In this document: in pieces, positions 33,690 through 45,361 of the stretch
Numbering within the stretch: position 1 is the first letter of the stretch
How the letters are laid out: each line of letters opens with the position of its first letter
Assembly: GCF_950295315.1 (NCBI RefSeq)
Contig: NC_080175.1
Span: forward strand, 87,444,161-87,508,160
DNA length: 64,000 nt
Reading direction: 5' to 3'
Origin: Erinaceus europaeus
Taxonomy: Eukaryota; Chordata; Mammalia; Eulipotyphla; Erinaceidae
Program-made: the position numbers and the translations under genes
Notes under the pieces: model-generated
Database searches by the model: none
What the model was told of the DNA's origin: nothing
The model's input: only the letters and a program-made list of their open reading frames with translations

Positions 33690-34860
33690 TTTTTCTAATA
33701 TACTTTCTTGTTTCCTGTTGCCACTCAGACTACAACATTAAGTTTTGAAAAATTAGCTCTTTGCTGTTCTTTTATTCTCCCTCTGAATATTTACCTGTAA
33801 TATAACAGTGAAATGCTTCATTCTTAAAACACGGTATCATTAATGTGAAGTTATTTAATTTCTTTTAGATATTCGATAGTTTATTTTAACCAATATTATG
33901 TTATTTTCAAAATTAATTTTCTAAAGAAGTTTCTTTCTAAAGAATGATTTCTATAAAACATTTGTTTCAAACAATGTCTTGTACTGTGTAATTATATTAC
34001 CACAATTACATTAAAATCACTCAGGTACTTTCTATAGTTTTAACATAATTTATTGCTAACAGGAATCACTAGGAGAAATTTTATTTTATTTTTTATATTG
34101 AAAAGGAAAACAACAGAAATGTTATTTGAATATTTGAATATGTAATGTTTACTTTGAATGGCTAATGTGTTTAAAATATCATAACTTTGAATAGTAATTA
34201 TTGTTTTCATTTTTACGACTTTATTTTAAATAAAATGGTTGTTTCAAGGTAATTTAAAGTGCATTATTCCTATAACCTCTCTGCTTATAATATTTCTAAA
34301 ACCACTTTGTATTTTAAGTGCTCTACCTGAAAGAATCTAAAAATAAATGATGTGTAGGGAAAGTAAAAACCTTCTACATGAAATAAGGCCTCGACATAAT
34401 TTTTTATTTTCCACAAATCAAAATCCCAGCATAACTATAAAATGCCGATTAAATATGCATCAAAGAATATATTCTAGTGGAGAGGAAATAAGAGAGAGAC
34501 ATGTTGACAACCTGTATGTTGAACACTCAAAAGTAGCTATTTAACAATTAGAATCATACAGCATGTCCAAAAATAGAATGCTTACAATTATTATGAGAAA
34601 AATCAAAACCCAAAATTCATATAGTTGAAGAAATGATTCATCAAACAACTAAATGAAAGGCTCCATTGAATGTCTGGCTTGGCAATTTTTGAAAGTCAAA
34701 TGATTCTTATGAGAAAGACTAAGAGTCACTTCATTCCACAGCTCTTTTTTCTTTCTTTCTTTTTTTTTTCCACTCAGGTATTACAGATGTGGTTCAGTAC
34801 TGCAGGAAAATCCCGCCACTTTGTGCAGCCATATATATATATTTTTTCTTCTTTTCTCTT
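33690..34860. other. single-copy AT-rich stretch
   Basis: Nothing recognised apart from T tracts around 34745-34770. Confidence 0.4.
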
Positions 34861-34861
34861 T

Positions 34862-35025
34862 TTTATTTGAAAGGAGTGAGAAAAAATAGTGGGAGGAGTG
34901 GGAACTTGAGATACCTGAAACACTGGTCAAGAAGCTTCCTCATCTGTGTGTAGGTGGGGACTGGGTGATTAAACCCAAGTCCTTGAATGTGGTAGTGTAT
35001 GAGTCCGGCCAGTGTGTCGCTCAAC
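34862..35025 (-). mobile_element. B-like SINE, old
   Basis: TTATTTGAAAGGAGTGAGAA, AAGAAGCTTCCTCATCTGTG and GGTGATTAAACCCAAGTCCT. Minus orientation, diverged. Confidence 0.6.
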
Positions 35026-35209
35026 TCCTCACACTTAATTTTGACCAAAAGCTACTGCCATGTTGGGCCCTAAGTCCTGTTGCCTCACCTCCCACTGCAC
35101 TCTGGCTCCTCTGGCTGAGAGGAGTGGTTAATGAACCAGCACAGTTTTCTTTTCTTGTATCATTTGCTGGTTCTATTGGAAGTCTGTTTTGTACAGAAAC
35201 ACTAACCAG

Positions 35210-35587
35210 TGTTAATTACAGACTAAAATATGTCTCCCCAAATTCATATGTTGAAGCCAAAGTTTTCAATATTCCTGTAATAGGGAAAGATCTTTTAACA
35301 AAGCAATTAGATTGAAATGAGGCCCTTAGGGTGGGATTGATAGGATTTGTGTCCTCATAAGAGAGAGACGAAAGGTTTCTATCTTAGCACTGAACACGAA
35401 GAAGAAGGACTTTGTGAGACCACAGAAAAGGTGACTATCGACAACCCAAGGATAAAACTGATACTAGACCTCAATCTTACGTGTACCTTGGAATTCCAGA
35501 TTCAAAACCATGAGAAAATAAACTTTCACTTTTTAAACCACCTACCCTGAGATATTCTATTGTGGCCATGAATATACTTAGAGAATA
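35210..35587 (+). mobile_element. MLT1 (ERVL-MaLR) solo LTR relic
   Basis: TGTCTCCCCAAATTCATATG, TTGAAGCCAAAGTTTTCAAT, AATGAGGCCCTTAGGGTGGG and ACCATGAGAAAATAAACTTT follow the MLT1 LTR order, including the AATAAA signal near 35518 and a decayed right end. The start TGTTAATTACAGACT is the expected TG end. No internal region is present. This is an ancient pan-mammalian element. Confidence 0.85.
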
Positions 35588-35589
35588 CC

Positions 35590-36535
35590 TTAATGTTGTA
35601 CTGTTTTTCTTTTCTCAAATTTAAAATATGAATATTTTTTTTGAATGGATCTATGCTCTCTGTAAGTCCTTTATAATAAGGAAATGAAATTTTATGACAG
35701 ATCCAAGATTAAATCATTAGTACACATATTTTGAAATTATTCTTACAGTTTAAATTACAGTTAATTCATTGTGAAATATTAGGCAAGTAAGAGAAAACAG
35801 TCTCAGAAAAGAGAAACTAAAATGCTAATATACAGTAGGATAGACTCATAAAGGAATAAAGCTGTATTGTCTGGAGGCAAACATACTTAATTTACGGGAT
35901 TCCCTTCGTATCCCAGTATAGTAGACTTGACTGTACTTAGAGTATAGACAACTCCCCTCCCCCATTATTTAAACTGCATAAACTATAATTTTACTAAATC
36001 AAGCAAAGAGCTAATCAAGTTTTGATTTGCTAATTACTTCTCAATTTGATTAGAGCTGGCAGCTAATCATCTCTAGATATTTAAAGTCAATCTTTCACTC
36101 ACATTTGCAAATCAAGACTTCAGTGTAAAACAAAATTGAGAATATAGCATAAAAGTTCTTTGTGTTATAACAAATAATTAATTTCTACTTGTTGCTGCAA
36201 TTTTAACAACAAAGAATAAATTCTAGGATGCTTCAACAAGTTGAATTATGCATGCAATGTAGCATACCATATTAGAGAATTAAAAAAGTCAGCCAATTTT
36301 ATAGAATTTTGTGAAGCAGCCCACTGCAAGCCAAACAAATTTACATGCAACATTAAACAAGCACAAAATAATTCAAAACCAAAATTCTGTTTTTATAGTC
36401 AACAGTGTCTTTCTAAAGAGATATCTGGCAAGAAATTAAATCATAAACAATCAATGCTACAGTTGATTTTCCAATTAAAACCAATATCTTAAACATATTT
36501 AAGAATTCTTAATACCCCGAGACAATGTTTCTTAT
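35590..36535. other. single-copy stretch, possible conserved non-coding element
   Basis: 36000-36110 holds several TAAT/ATTA cores (GATTTGCTAATTACTTCTCA, TTTGATTAGAGCTGGCAGCT) and 36240-36480 has TTATGCATGCAATGTAGCAT and a long repeat-free stretch. An 83-codon frame at 36241-36492 has no domain I recognise. The idea of an enhancer is inference only. Confidence 0.35.
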
Positions 36536-36539
36536 CTTT

Positions 36540-36842
36540 GAAAAATATACCAAGGTGGGAGTCGGGTGATAGCACAGCGGGTTAAGTGCAGATGGCGCAA
36601 AGCACAAAGATCAGCTCAAGGATCCCAGTTCGAGCCCCCGGCTCCCCACCAGCAGGGGCGTCGCTTCACAAGCAGTGAAGCAGGTCTGCAGGTGTCTATC
36701 TTTCTCTCCTCCTCTCGGTCTTCCCCTCCTCTCTGCATTTCTCTCTGTCCTAACAAAGACGACAACAATAAAACAACAAGGGCAACAAAAAGGGAATAAA
36801 TAAATAGATAAATATTTTTTTAAAAGAAAAATATACCAAGGT
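36540..36842 (+). mobile_element. A-type SINE with perfect 17-bp TSD
   Basis: GAAAAATATACCAAGGT at 36540-36556 is repeated exactly at 36826-36842. Body from GGGAGTCGGGTGATAGCACA to AGGGAATAAATAAATAGATA. An intact TSD implies a fairly recent insertion. Confidence 0.95.
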
Positions 36843-36844
36843 AA

Positions 36845-37290
36845 GAAAAAAGAATCCCAGTCATTTAAACTCAACAAGGGACAATATTATAGTGAAACAA
36901 TGAAAAAAAAAAGAAAAAGAAAAAAGTGAAACTAGTACATTCTGATTCCAGGGGGAAAATGTCTTCCCAGTCTTTACGCAAATACTGCATTTAAATTTTA
37001 CTCTGTAACAAAGTTTCTTCTATCTTTGTCATTTTCTGTTCCTATCACAATTATACAAGTTGAAATTTGCTTAACAGTGTTTCATTGAATAATGAATAAT
37101 TGTTCTAGGAGGCATGTCATTATCAGTACTGCCTCATTAACAGCACTTCTATGCAGCTTCTTCACAAGTAAAGTTGTATAAAACTTTGGAGAATTATGAT
37201 GTAAAGTCAGGTTAGTTGAGCAAATAATAAGCACATTTTTTCCCCTAAAGAACTGTCATCATACTGCTAAATCTTTTATATATAATCCAA
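36845..37290. other. single-copy stretch
   Basis: Nothing recognised apart from A-rich patches near 36903-36925. Confidence 0.4.
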
Positions 37291-37294
37291 GTTT

Positions 37295-37348
37295 GGGAAT
37301 ATAATATAATATAATATAATATAATATAATATAATATAATATAATATA
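37295..37348 (+). repeat. (ATAAT)n pentanucleotide repeat
   Basis: About ten ATAAT units in tandem. TATAATCCAAGTTT occurs on both sides of it (about 37278 and 37361), so the unit array lies within a short duplication. Confidence 0.93.
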
Positions 37349-37509
37349 AATGTTTTGGAATATAATCCAAGTTTTCAATAACATTTTAAAAAAATTCCAA
37401 AACTATTCTTCATGTTTGCAATGTTGTGATATTTCCCCTTTCTTCTTCTTTTTCTTCTCCTTCTCCTTCTTGTCTTTTCATGTGAATATTTCCCTTATTT
37501 AATGTGTTT

Positions 37510-37790
37510 GTTTATTTATTGCCACGAGGGTTATGGCTGGTGTTTAGTGCATGCCTATATAACAAATTCACCTCTCACACTGACTATTTCTCCATCTCTC
37601 TCTCTCTCTCTCTGGCAGGACAAAGGGAAATGTACAGGGAGTGGGGAGACAGAGGAAGAAAGACAGCTGCAGCACTGTGAAACCACTTGTGTGTGAAACT
37701 TCCTACCTGCAGGTGGGGACCAGAGGCCTGAAACCAGGTCTTCGCTATGGTAATGTCTGTTTTCAGCTGTGTGTTACTACCCAGACCCAT
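37510..37790 (-). mobile_element. D-type SINE
   Basis: ACGAGGGTTATGGCTGGTGT (3' module), TCTCTCTCTCTCTCTGGCAG, ACTTCCTACCTGCAGGTGGG and TGTGTTACTACCCAGACCC head. Minus orientation. Confidence 0.75.
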
Positions 37791-37794
37791 GAAA

Positions 37795-38870
37795 TGCTTT
37801 TAATATTCTGCTGCTAGTTTTAATAGTAAACCAGTGACTTTCTGATTTATAGTTCAAGGAATATTTTTATTGATTTCAAAGTCTAGTCTTATTTTATGTG
37901 ATTATTTTTGAATGATACCCCTGTTGGATGTCTTATTTAGCCAGAGATTAGGAAATGATAGTAAAGAATGTTTTGAAAAGGAAAAAAAAAAGTAGACTTA
38001 ATTTATAACTATACTTTAGCCATCATAACAGATACTTCTGTTTTTCAGAGGTTTAGATGAAATATCTTGAAAATACTAGGTATATATTAGATTTCTGTAT
38101 TTCATATATGTATTTTGTTATAAAACTTCAAAGGACTTCACTGAATGTTACTTTATTTATGTTTTAATATTAGACATAAAATTTTATTTGATCAAACAGT
38201 TACCTTTCTTCATTTCCAAACAATATAAATTTGCAAAAATTAATCCAAGGTTAAAACTTAGACTGATTCAATCTGATTTAAATCCTGTTAGAAGACATAC
38301 AGCTCTAATTACTCTTTCTTTCACATGAAAATCATGTCATTATGAACTTATTCTGGTAGTCAGTGTTTTTGACATTTTCTCACTGCAGTTTTGTGTTTTG
38401 TTGATGCAATGATTTTGTTGGGTAGGAAAGAGAATTTCGTGTGATGTGTGTTTAACTGGACTGGAAACACAGCATTTTCTATTACTAACTTATTTTTAAA
38501 CTAGTAGAAGAGGAAACAACATTCAGGACCAGAGGCTGAAGTGTATATTAAAAGAAATACATGTTTATGACATTTATGACGTTCATGTCATTCATGATGT
38601 TCAGTGCCGTGGTAATTCAAATTCTGTGATAGAGGTTCTAATTTAAATTAACATGTTTTAAGTTTAAAATATACATTTTAGTAGCCTGAGTCATTCTCAG
38701 AGCTCTGAGTTAAATTAAATCATGTTTTTCTTCATGATTTGGCTGTTCAAATAATATTGAGTTGTATTTTAAGACAGCATAAGGATGTATAGATTTGTCA
38801 AAGACCACATGGTATATACCCACATGTTGAAGTGAAATGCAGCTCAAATATATCCTTCATAATAAGAACA
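37795..38870. other. single-copy stretch with short repeat patch
   Basis: At 38565-38605 short related units (GACATTTAT, GACGTTCAT, GTCATTCAT, GATGTTCAG) recur in tandem. No gene seen. Confidence 0.45.
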
Positions 38871-38873
38871 TTG

Positions 38874-39010
38874 GGTGTGGGTAGGTAGCATAATGGTTAT
38901 GCGAAGAGACTCTCACACCTGAGCCTCCAAAGTCCCAGGTTCAATCCCCTGCACCACCCTAAGCCAGAGCTGAGCAGTGCTCTGGCAAAAAAAAAAAAAA
39001 AAAAAAAAAA
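38874..39010 (+). mobile_element. E-type SINE with poly(A)
   Basis: GTGGGTAGGTAGCATAATGG, GAAGAGACTCTCACACCTGA, CCCAGGTTCAATCCCCTGCA (B-box region) and AGCCAGAGCTGAGCAGTGCT followed by about 25 A. The clearest E copy. Confidence 0.9.
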
Positions 39011-39094
39011 CAGTCATTATACTCAATGCGAACATCTTGGTTTCCTCTACATTTTTTTTGTAATAAAATCAAAATTCTTTTCTTCTCTCTCTCT

Positions 39095-39385
39095 CTTCTT
39101 TTTCCACGAGGGTTTTAGTGCATGAACAAGAATCCACCACTCTTGGTGGCCATTTTTTCTTTCTTTTTTACTTTTATAATTTTTTATTAAGGCAGAAAGA
39201 AATTCAGAGAGGAGGAGGAGATTGATAGGGAGAGAGACAGAGAGATACCTGCAGTACTCCCTTTACTACTCATGAAACCTCCCCCCTAACCCCCCCACCC
39301 CATAAGTGGTGACCTTGAGCTTGAACTTAGGTCCTTGCACACTGTAATGCGTGTACTCAACCAGGTGAGCCATTGCCCAGCCCCT
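39095..39385 (-). mobile_element. D-like SINE
   Basis: TTTCCACGAGGGTTTTAGTG, CACTCTTGGTGGCCATTTTT (module), GAAATTCAGAGAGGAGGAGG and GTGAGCCATTGCCCAGCCCC head. Minus orientation. Confidence 0.78.
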
Positions 39386-39439
39386 AATTTCTTTTCCACA
39401 GTTCATTTTACATGTTTATTCTCTGCTCTTCCATTGAAT

Positions 39440-39830
39440 GATGTTTACCTTTTTGGGAAATCAATGTTTTATTGACAATAAACAAAAGGAAGACTGTGCT
39501 AGTTGTATGTAAATAGCATACAGCTGTTTGCCTAGGGGAGCCCTATATAGCACAGGGCTACTAGTAAGAACTGTGGAGACTGGATGTTACTTAAAGAACA
39601 GTCTGGTGGAAGGAGGTCTCTTTTGACTTGCTTTTCACCTGGTCTGCTCTTCTGGGACCTGCACGTCATGGAAAACTGAATGACTGTGGAGTTTTAAGGC
39701 TTGTGACTCATGTCCCATGGCTGGCTAGTCTTTTCCTTCTTTGCTTATTTTGCTTCTGCAGTTCTAATGAACTGAATAAATCTGCCATATTTATAAACCT
39801 GAAGGAAAAGAGCCCTTTTTTTTTTTGAAT
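39440..39830 (+). other. Possible unclassified LTR-like or old repeat stretch
   Basis: A relatively GC-richer segment with CTATATAGCACAGGGCTACT (TATA-like) and GAACTGAATAAATCTGCCAT (polyadenylation-like) 230 bp downstream. It could be an old LTR but I cannot match a family. A 66-codon frame here is not convincing. Confidence 0.25.
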
Positions 39831-39834
39831 TTTT

Positions 39835-40690
39835 TACAATATTACCTGACTTGGATAACCTCCTCTGACATTCTGCCACCTTAAGGGATACATTCAGATT
39901 CTTCAGCATAGTATTTGAGACCCTTCAAAAAGTAGCTCAAATCTATTATGTCTGCTTTCCAGTTCTATGCTTCATTCAGACCAAACTTCTTGCCTTTCTA
40001 AACACATCATGTCATGTTCTCTAAGAACTTGTAACCTCCATAGCAATTTATAAAAACCTGTTCACCTCTCTAGGTCTGGCAAATATTTGATGGTGAACTA
40101 AGCAGTGCCTAAACATCACGTCATCTCTCCTATGTAAACATTACAATCCTCCATATTCTATGCTTTTACAATCTCCAGAACTATTCTTCTGGGCTTTTAC
40201 TTTTACTACTTTTACAGGGTTTGAAAGACTGTGGTTACTTCTTAAAGCAGAGACGGTTCCTTTCTCATTCGTTTAACAAGCATGGAGAAATTGAAACTGG
40301 CAGGGCATTGTACTTATTAGGATAGATATAAATGTGAGATTTGGAATGAATCGTTTAATGGAAAGTGGATGAATGCATCATCCAATGCCCCAGTGATTAC
40401 TCTTAAAGTAGTGAAGTCCACAGGATGCTATGAGAACACACAGAGGCAGGGCCTGACCACAGAGATGCATCCATGACTTTGGAGAATAAGATCCTCTCAG
40501 AGACACGAGCACATTTTCTGGTACTTAGTAGATGACTGCCAAACATGCTTTGAATTCAGTAATGAACAAATTAATAGGCAAAGGCTAATCTGAATTAAAC
40601 GCTCACTTCTATTTATGCTCACATGTCTTACCTATGCAAGCTGCTACACCACAAAGAAATCTGGAGGTCAAGCAGAATGATTCTCTTTTC
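39835..40690. other. single-copy stretch
   Basis: Nothing recognised. Confidence 0.4.
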
Positions 40691-40770
40691 AATATTTTTT
40701 TATTTATTTATTTATTTATTTTTAGTATATCCACAGTTATACAGTTACTGCTCCAGTCAGTTCTAGGATG

Positions 40771-41130
40771 CTTTTTTTTTTTTTTTTTTTTTTCCTCCAG
40801 GGTTATTGCTGGGCTCGGTGCCTGCACCATGAATCCACCGCTCCTGGAGGCCATTTTTCCTCTTTTTTGTTGCCCTAGTTGTTGCAGCCTCGTTGCGGTT
40901 ATTATTGCCATTGTTGACGTTGCTTTGTTGTTGGATAGGACAGAGAGAAATGGAGAGAGGAGGGGAAGACAGAGAGGAGGAGAGAAAGATAGACACCTGC
41001 AGACCTGCTTCACCGCCTGTGAAGCGACTCCCCTGCAGGTGGGGAGCCGGGGTTCGAACCGGGATCCTTATGCCGGTCCTTGTGCTTTGCGCCACCTGCG
41101 CTTAACCCGCTGCGCTACAACCCGACTCCC
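40771..41130 (-). mobile_element. D-type SINE, well preserved
   Basis: Poly(A) (T run 40772-40793), 3' module bounded by CCTCCAGG at 40795 and CCTGGAGG at about 40844-40851, then an A-type body with GGTTCGAACC (B box, palindromic) at 41051-41060 and head CAACCCGACTCCC. The 179-codon plus frame across it is an antisense shadow. Confidence 0.92.
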
Positions 41131-41134
41131 TTTA

Positions 41135-41690
41135 TTATTATTTCTAAGGGTTTGCTTTAGTCAAAATTGTTAGTGAAAACATTATTAGGTATCTTTTTTC
41201 TCTCAGCCCTGAAATCTCGTTCTGCTGGGCCGCATTCTCTCTATTTTTCTTCATAACAAATTATGCCCTGAAAATACACCAGTTAAAAAAATGCATTCAC
41301 TCCAAAGTCTTAATAACACAGCATCAGATATATTTTGTTGTGAAAAAAAAAAATCAAAGACTAATTATACATCTTTTTTTTATCAGTTTTAAGATACACC
41401 ACTGGGGTGAGGATACTTTCTCAAGGTCTCCTGTTACCTGGGCCTGCTCTTCATCCTACAGTTTGGTCAGTTAACTCTTTCTTTGCCTTGGCATCCTCTT
41501 TTCCACTTCACTATATTGTAATTATTTCTAGGAAACAACGGTTTGCAGAAATGTCTTAGCAGTGCAAAGTGTACAGTTCAATTTTGGTATGGCAGCAACT
41601 TTGTAACCGGTTTGACATCCATTGCTGTATACTACTTCTTTTACAAGGAGGTAATGAATGAAAATAAATTGAAGATGGCATTTGAAATTA
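41135..41690. other. single-copy stretch
   Basis: Nothing recognised. Confidence 0.4.
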
Positions 41691-41697
41691 AAATGAT

Positions 41698-41920
41698 GGG
41701 GCCAGGTGGTGACACATCAGATTGAATGCAGCTGTTACCATGCTAAGGGACTTGGGTTCAAGCCCCTGGTCCCCACCTGCAGGGGAAAAGCTTTGCAAGT
41801 GGTGAAGCAGGGCTGCAGGTGTCTCTCTGTCTCTCTTCCTCTCTACTTGCCCCTTCCTCTTAGTTTCTGGCTGTCTCTATCCAATACATAAATAAAGACA
41901 ATAAAAATAAGAAAATAATA
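41698..41920 (+). mobile_element. B-type SINE
   Basis: GGGCCAGGTGGTGACACATC head, GTTCAAGCCCCTGGTCCCCA and TCCAATACATAAATAAAGAC tail. Confidence 0.9.
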
Positions 41921-42199
41921 GGATACTATAATATTATATTATATAATATACAAAAGACATTCCCTGTCAATATTTTTAATTTCATGCATTGTTCAGTTTA
42001 CTCATCTTATAAAATACCGATCTATATGGAATAGCAAAATTTTGAAGTTTATATGTTTGGAAAAATTTGATACATTTTTTAAAAAGTCTTTCTAAGCAAC
42101 TTGATTTATGAAGGGATTATTAACATGTTTAAAGCACTTTACTACAAGTAACTAGATTTATACCTACTTGGGTCTATAGTGTTCTTCTTTCCTACTTTT

Positions 42200-42425
42200 T
42201 TAGCTATTTCTACTTCATCTTTTTTGATAGAAATAGAAAAGGTAGAGGGAAGGAGGGAAGGAAAAAGGCAGAGAGAGAGAGAGAGAGAGAGAAAGAGATA
42301 GAGAGAGGGGGAAGGAGAGAACAAGGCAGGGGTGGGGTGGGAGAGAGAGAGAGAGGGTATCTGGGTGGTGGGAGGGAGGCTTGAACCTGCATTAGGCATT
42401 ATCCAAGTGAGCTATTTTACTGACT
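42200..42425 (-). mobile_element. Old SINE with GA microsatellite
   Basis: GATAGAAATAGAAAAGGTAG, GA runs at 42267-42310 and 42340-42356, then GGCTTGAACCTGCATTAGGC and GAGCTATTTTACTGACTTA as a degraded antisense head. Confidence 0.6.
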
Positions 42426-42477
42426 TATGAAGACCAATTTAAAATATATCCATTTACTAGGTTTTTTTGGCTTAATT

Positions 42478-42715
42478 AATAAAACAGTATGCTAGAGGGT
42501 GGGTGGTGGCACACCTAGTTGAGCACACCTTACAATAGCAAGGTTTCAGCCCTCTGCCCCCACCTACAGGGGGAAAGCTTTGCAAGTAGTGAATCAGGGC
42601 TGCAGGTGTGTCTCAGTCTTTCTCCCTCTCTATCTCCCCCTTCATCTCAACTTCTGCCTGCCTCTATCCAGTAAATAAATAAATATAATAAAAATAAATA
42701 AATAAAACAGCATGC
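42478..42715 (+). mobile_element. B-type SINE with 15-bp TSD
   Basis: AATAAAACAGTATGC (42478-42492) recurs as AATAAAACAGCATGC (42701-42715). Body GGGTGGGTGGTGGCACACCT to CAGTAAATAAATAAATATAA. Confidence 0.92.
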
Positions 42716-42719
42716 CACA

Positions 42720-43820
42720 TTAGACTACTAAGAGACTTCTATGATATAGCCTTTGGTTTTACAATTAAGAGAAACAGTTAAAAATCACAGAAACCCAGCC
42801 CAAATCTGTACATCTCTTTACACTGTTATTAATAGCAATGCCGTGAACTCCCATGCAATAAGCTGTTAAGCACTGGCTACTCCCTGCTATAAATTAAGTG
42901 CATAAGCTAAATATAGAAATAGTTACACTGGTCAGTTATGTAGGTATATCCTATTGTAAAGAAACTGTAAAAGAAAGAGAAAGGAAGAAATAGAAAGGAG
43001 ACTATAAACACACCACCACATGAGAGAGTGCTATGAGCAGTAGATAAATCCTGCACCGGAATACTAGAAGTTAAGGTGCCAAAAATTCTAGTTAGATTGC
43101 AGGAGTGAAACAGTTGCCATAACGTTTTTTTTTGTTTAGTAGTAAAGCAGAAATAAAAAGAACATAAAATTCTTGGGCTTGATTGATACACCAACATGAT
43201 GACTAAACAGAGCTGCAAGTAACAGCTGTAAATAACACCAGGTCCTTCTAAAGCAGAACCACCTTCTGCAAAGGCAGAATTATTATGTAATTATATCTAC
43301 TTTCCCAAGTTACAAACTATTCCCTGGCAGGGATCCACTTCTTCATTCATTATGATTCAATATAATTTGAGCTGCTAAGGTAAAGTGTCTCCCAGCAGGA
43401 AGCTACAAATGAATCCTTCTGATGCTTTTATTACTACTGATTCATACTGTTCTGCCCAACACTCAAACAACGCCAGCGCTCAGGGAAGCTTTTGCAAGTG
43501 GTTTATTTTGAAACAGAGCAGAAAACCTCATCAGGAAGAGACAATCCGGGGGAATCCAGTCAGAGTCATACCAACATGTAATCAGTCTGCTATAAAGCTA
43601 CCGGAGTTGATTGCATGCAATTGCCCCAATTCTCCTTAACTAGTTTATACTTTCAACAAAAGCCTTAAAATTCATTCTCAGCTAAAATGAGAAATGAACT
43701 GTTAGAAGGTTAACATTTTCTTTTTTACATCTCCTTTTTGGTAATAGGTTTTGTTTTTGTTTTTTGGGGGGGTTGTTGTTTGTTTTTGTGGATTTACTTC
43801 CATCTTTGTTTTTTACAGTC
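42720..43820. other. single-copy stretch, candidate conserved element
   Basis: 43380-43640 is repeat-free, less AT-rich and carries CpGs (CAACGCCAGCGCTCAGGGAA, CAATCCGGGGGAATCCAGTC). An 84-codon frame at 43385-43639 has no recognised domain. I cannot test conservation from one sequence. Confidence 0.35.
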
Positions 43821-43825
43821 CAAAG

Positions 43826-43985
43826 AGTTCAAATAACAGCTCAGCATAGTAGAGCATGGGAGTTGCATTCATGATGACCTAGGCTCAGTCCATGGCACCT
43901 TCATATTCTAGGTCTGAGCAGTGTTCTGCCTTTTCACAGCCTCACTAAAAAATAAGGCAGTACATAAATCTTAAAAATGGTACAA
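43826..43985 (+). mobile_element. E-like SINE, old
   Basis: AACAGCTCAGCATAGTAGAG, ACCTAGGCTCAGTCCATGGC and AGGTCTGAGCAGTGTTCTGC, then an A-rich end. Confidence 0.5.
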
Positions 43986-43996
43986 TTCTAGTGCAT

Positions 43997-44299
43997 GCCA
44001 TGATTAGGGAGTCAGGTGGTGGCAGACAGGGTTAAGCACACATAATACAAAGCACAAGGACCTGGGTTCAAGCCCCCGGCTCCCCAACTGCAGATAGTAG
44101 GAGGAGGTCTCTTCACAGGCAGTGAAAAAGGTCTGCAGGTTTCTGTCTGTCTCTCTCCCTCTCTACCTCCCCCTGCTGTCTTAATTTCTCTGTCCTATCC
44201 AATTAAAAATATATGGCCTCCAGGAACAGTGGATTTATAGTGTAGGTACCAAGCCCCAGCCACAACCCTGGAGGCAAAAAAAAAAAAAAGCCATGATTA
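43997..44299 (+). mobile_element. D-type SINE with 10-bp TSD
   Basis: GCCATGATTA at 43997-44006 and 44290-44299. Head GGGAGTCAGGTGGTGGCAGA, then module bounded by CCTCCAGG (44218) and CCTGGAGG (about 44268), then poly(A). Confidence 0.92.
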
Positions 44300-44708
44300 T
44301 CTTTACTAACTCATCTCTGGAGAAATTGTATCTCCTTTACTATAGCAATATAGTGTACTATTTATAAGCTCACAATATAGAATATTAAAGACATTAAACC
44401 ATTTTGATACTAATAGCTTGTGTCTCTTTTTATATATGGTTAACATTCACTATCAAACCAATAACTTTTACATTATCTATAGGCACTTCTTGTATGTGAT
44501 CATAAAAACACACATATCCATATACATAGGTGGATATTTTAAATATGTAAATATGTACATAATGCAATTTTGTCCAGCAAGACCATTAGTACTCACTCCA
44601 AAACAATTGTCTTTAATGCACATGCCTGTAAGGAAAGGTAAATGGTTTTTGGAAGGAAGCAGAAAAAACTAGAAAGCCAAAATGTGGAAGAAAAATCTTC
44701 TTCTTGCA

Positions 44709-45361
44709 AACTTAGCACCAAAAAAGCAAATGACCCCATCCAAAAATGGGCAGAGGATATGAACAAAACATTCACCTCAGAGGAGATCCAAAAGGCTAAC
44801 AAACATATGAAAAACTGCTCCAGGTCACTGATTGTCGGAGAAATGCAAATTAAGACAACATTAAGATACCACCTTACTCCTGTAAGAATGACATACATCA
44901 AAAAGGACAGCAGCAACAAATGCTGGAGAGGATGTGGGGACAGAGGAACCCTTTTGCATTGCTGGTGGGAATGTGAATTGGTCCAGCCTCTGTGGAGAGC
45001 AGTCTGGAAAACTCTCACAAGGCTAGACATGGACCTTCCATATGATCCAGTAATTCCTCTCCTGGGGTTATACCCCAAGGACTCCATAACACCCAACCAA
45101 AAAGAGGTGTGTACTCCTCTGTTCATAGCAGCACAATTCATAATAGCTAAAACCTGGAAGCAATCCAGGTGCCCAACAACAGATGAGTGGCTGAGAAAGC
45201 TGTGGTATATATACACAATGGAATACTATGCAGCTATCAAGAACAATGAACCCACCTTCTCTGACCCATCTTGGACAGAGCTAGAAGGAATTATGTTAAG
45301 TGAGCTAGGTTGGAAAGATAAAGATGAGTATGGGATGATCCCACTCATCAGCAGAAGTTGA
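44709..45361 (+). pseudogene. L1 ORF2 C-terminal fragment
   Basis: This is the last roughly 217 codons of L1 ORF2, the reverse transcriptase/endonuclease protein that primes L1 and SINE integration. The reading frame is open from the truncation point to the stop at 45361. A Met at 44642 lies in the flanking DNA, so the start is not an L1 start. The region carries the conserved C-terminal cysteine motif CX3CX7HX4C (translated around 44930-44985) and the motif AKTWKQ followed by [11 protein letters not shown] near 45215-45250. The endonuclease, RT core and ORF1 are absent, so it cannot be active. It looks recently inserted, since no stop or frameshift has accumulated. Confidence 0.95.

Noticed and set aside
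39440..39830. Endogenous retroviral LTR
   Set aside because: TATA-like and AATAAA-like words are spaced suggestively, but there are no clear TG...CA ends or TSD. Kept only as an unclassified low-confidence stretch.
40634..41173. 179-codon plus-strand open frame
   Set aside because: It runs through an antisense D-type SINE, so the Cys- and Arg-rich text is a translation of SINE DNA. The same peptide text recurs at other SINE copies.
44593..45216. 207-codon minus-strand frame
   Set aside because: Antisense shadow of the L1 ORF2 fragment; the same antisense text recurs at 63088-63315.
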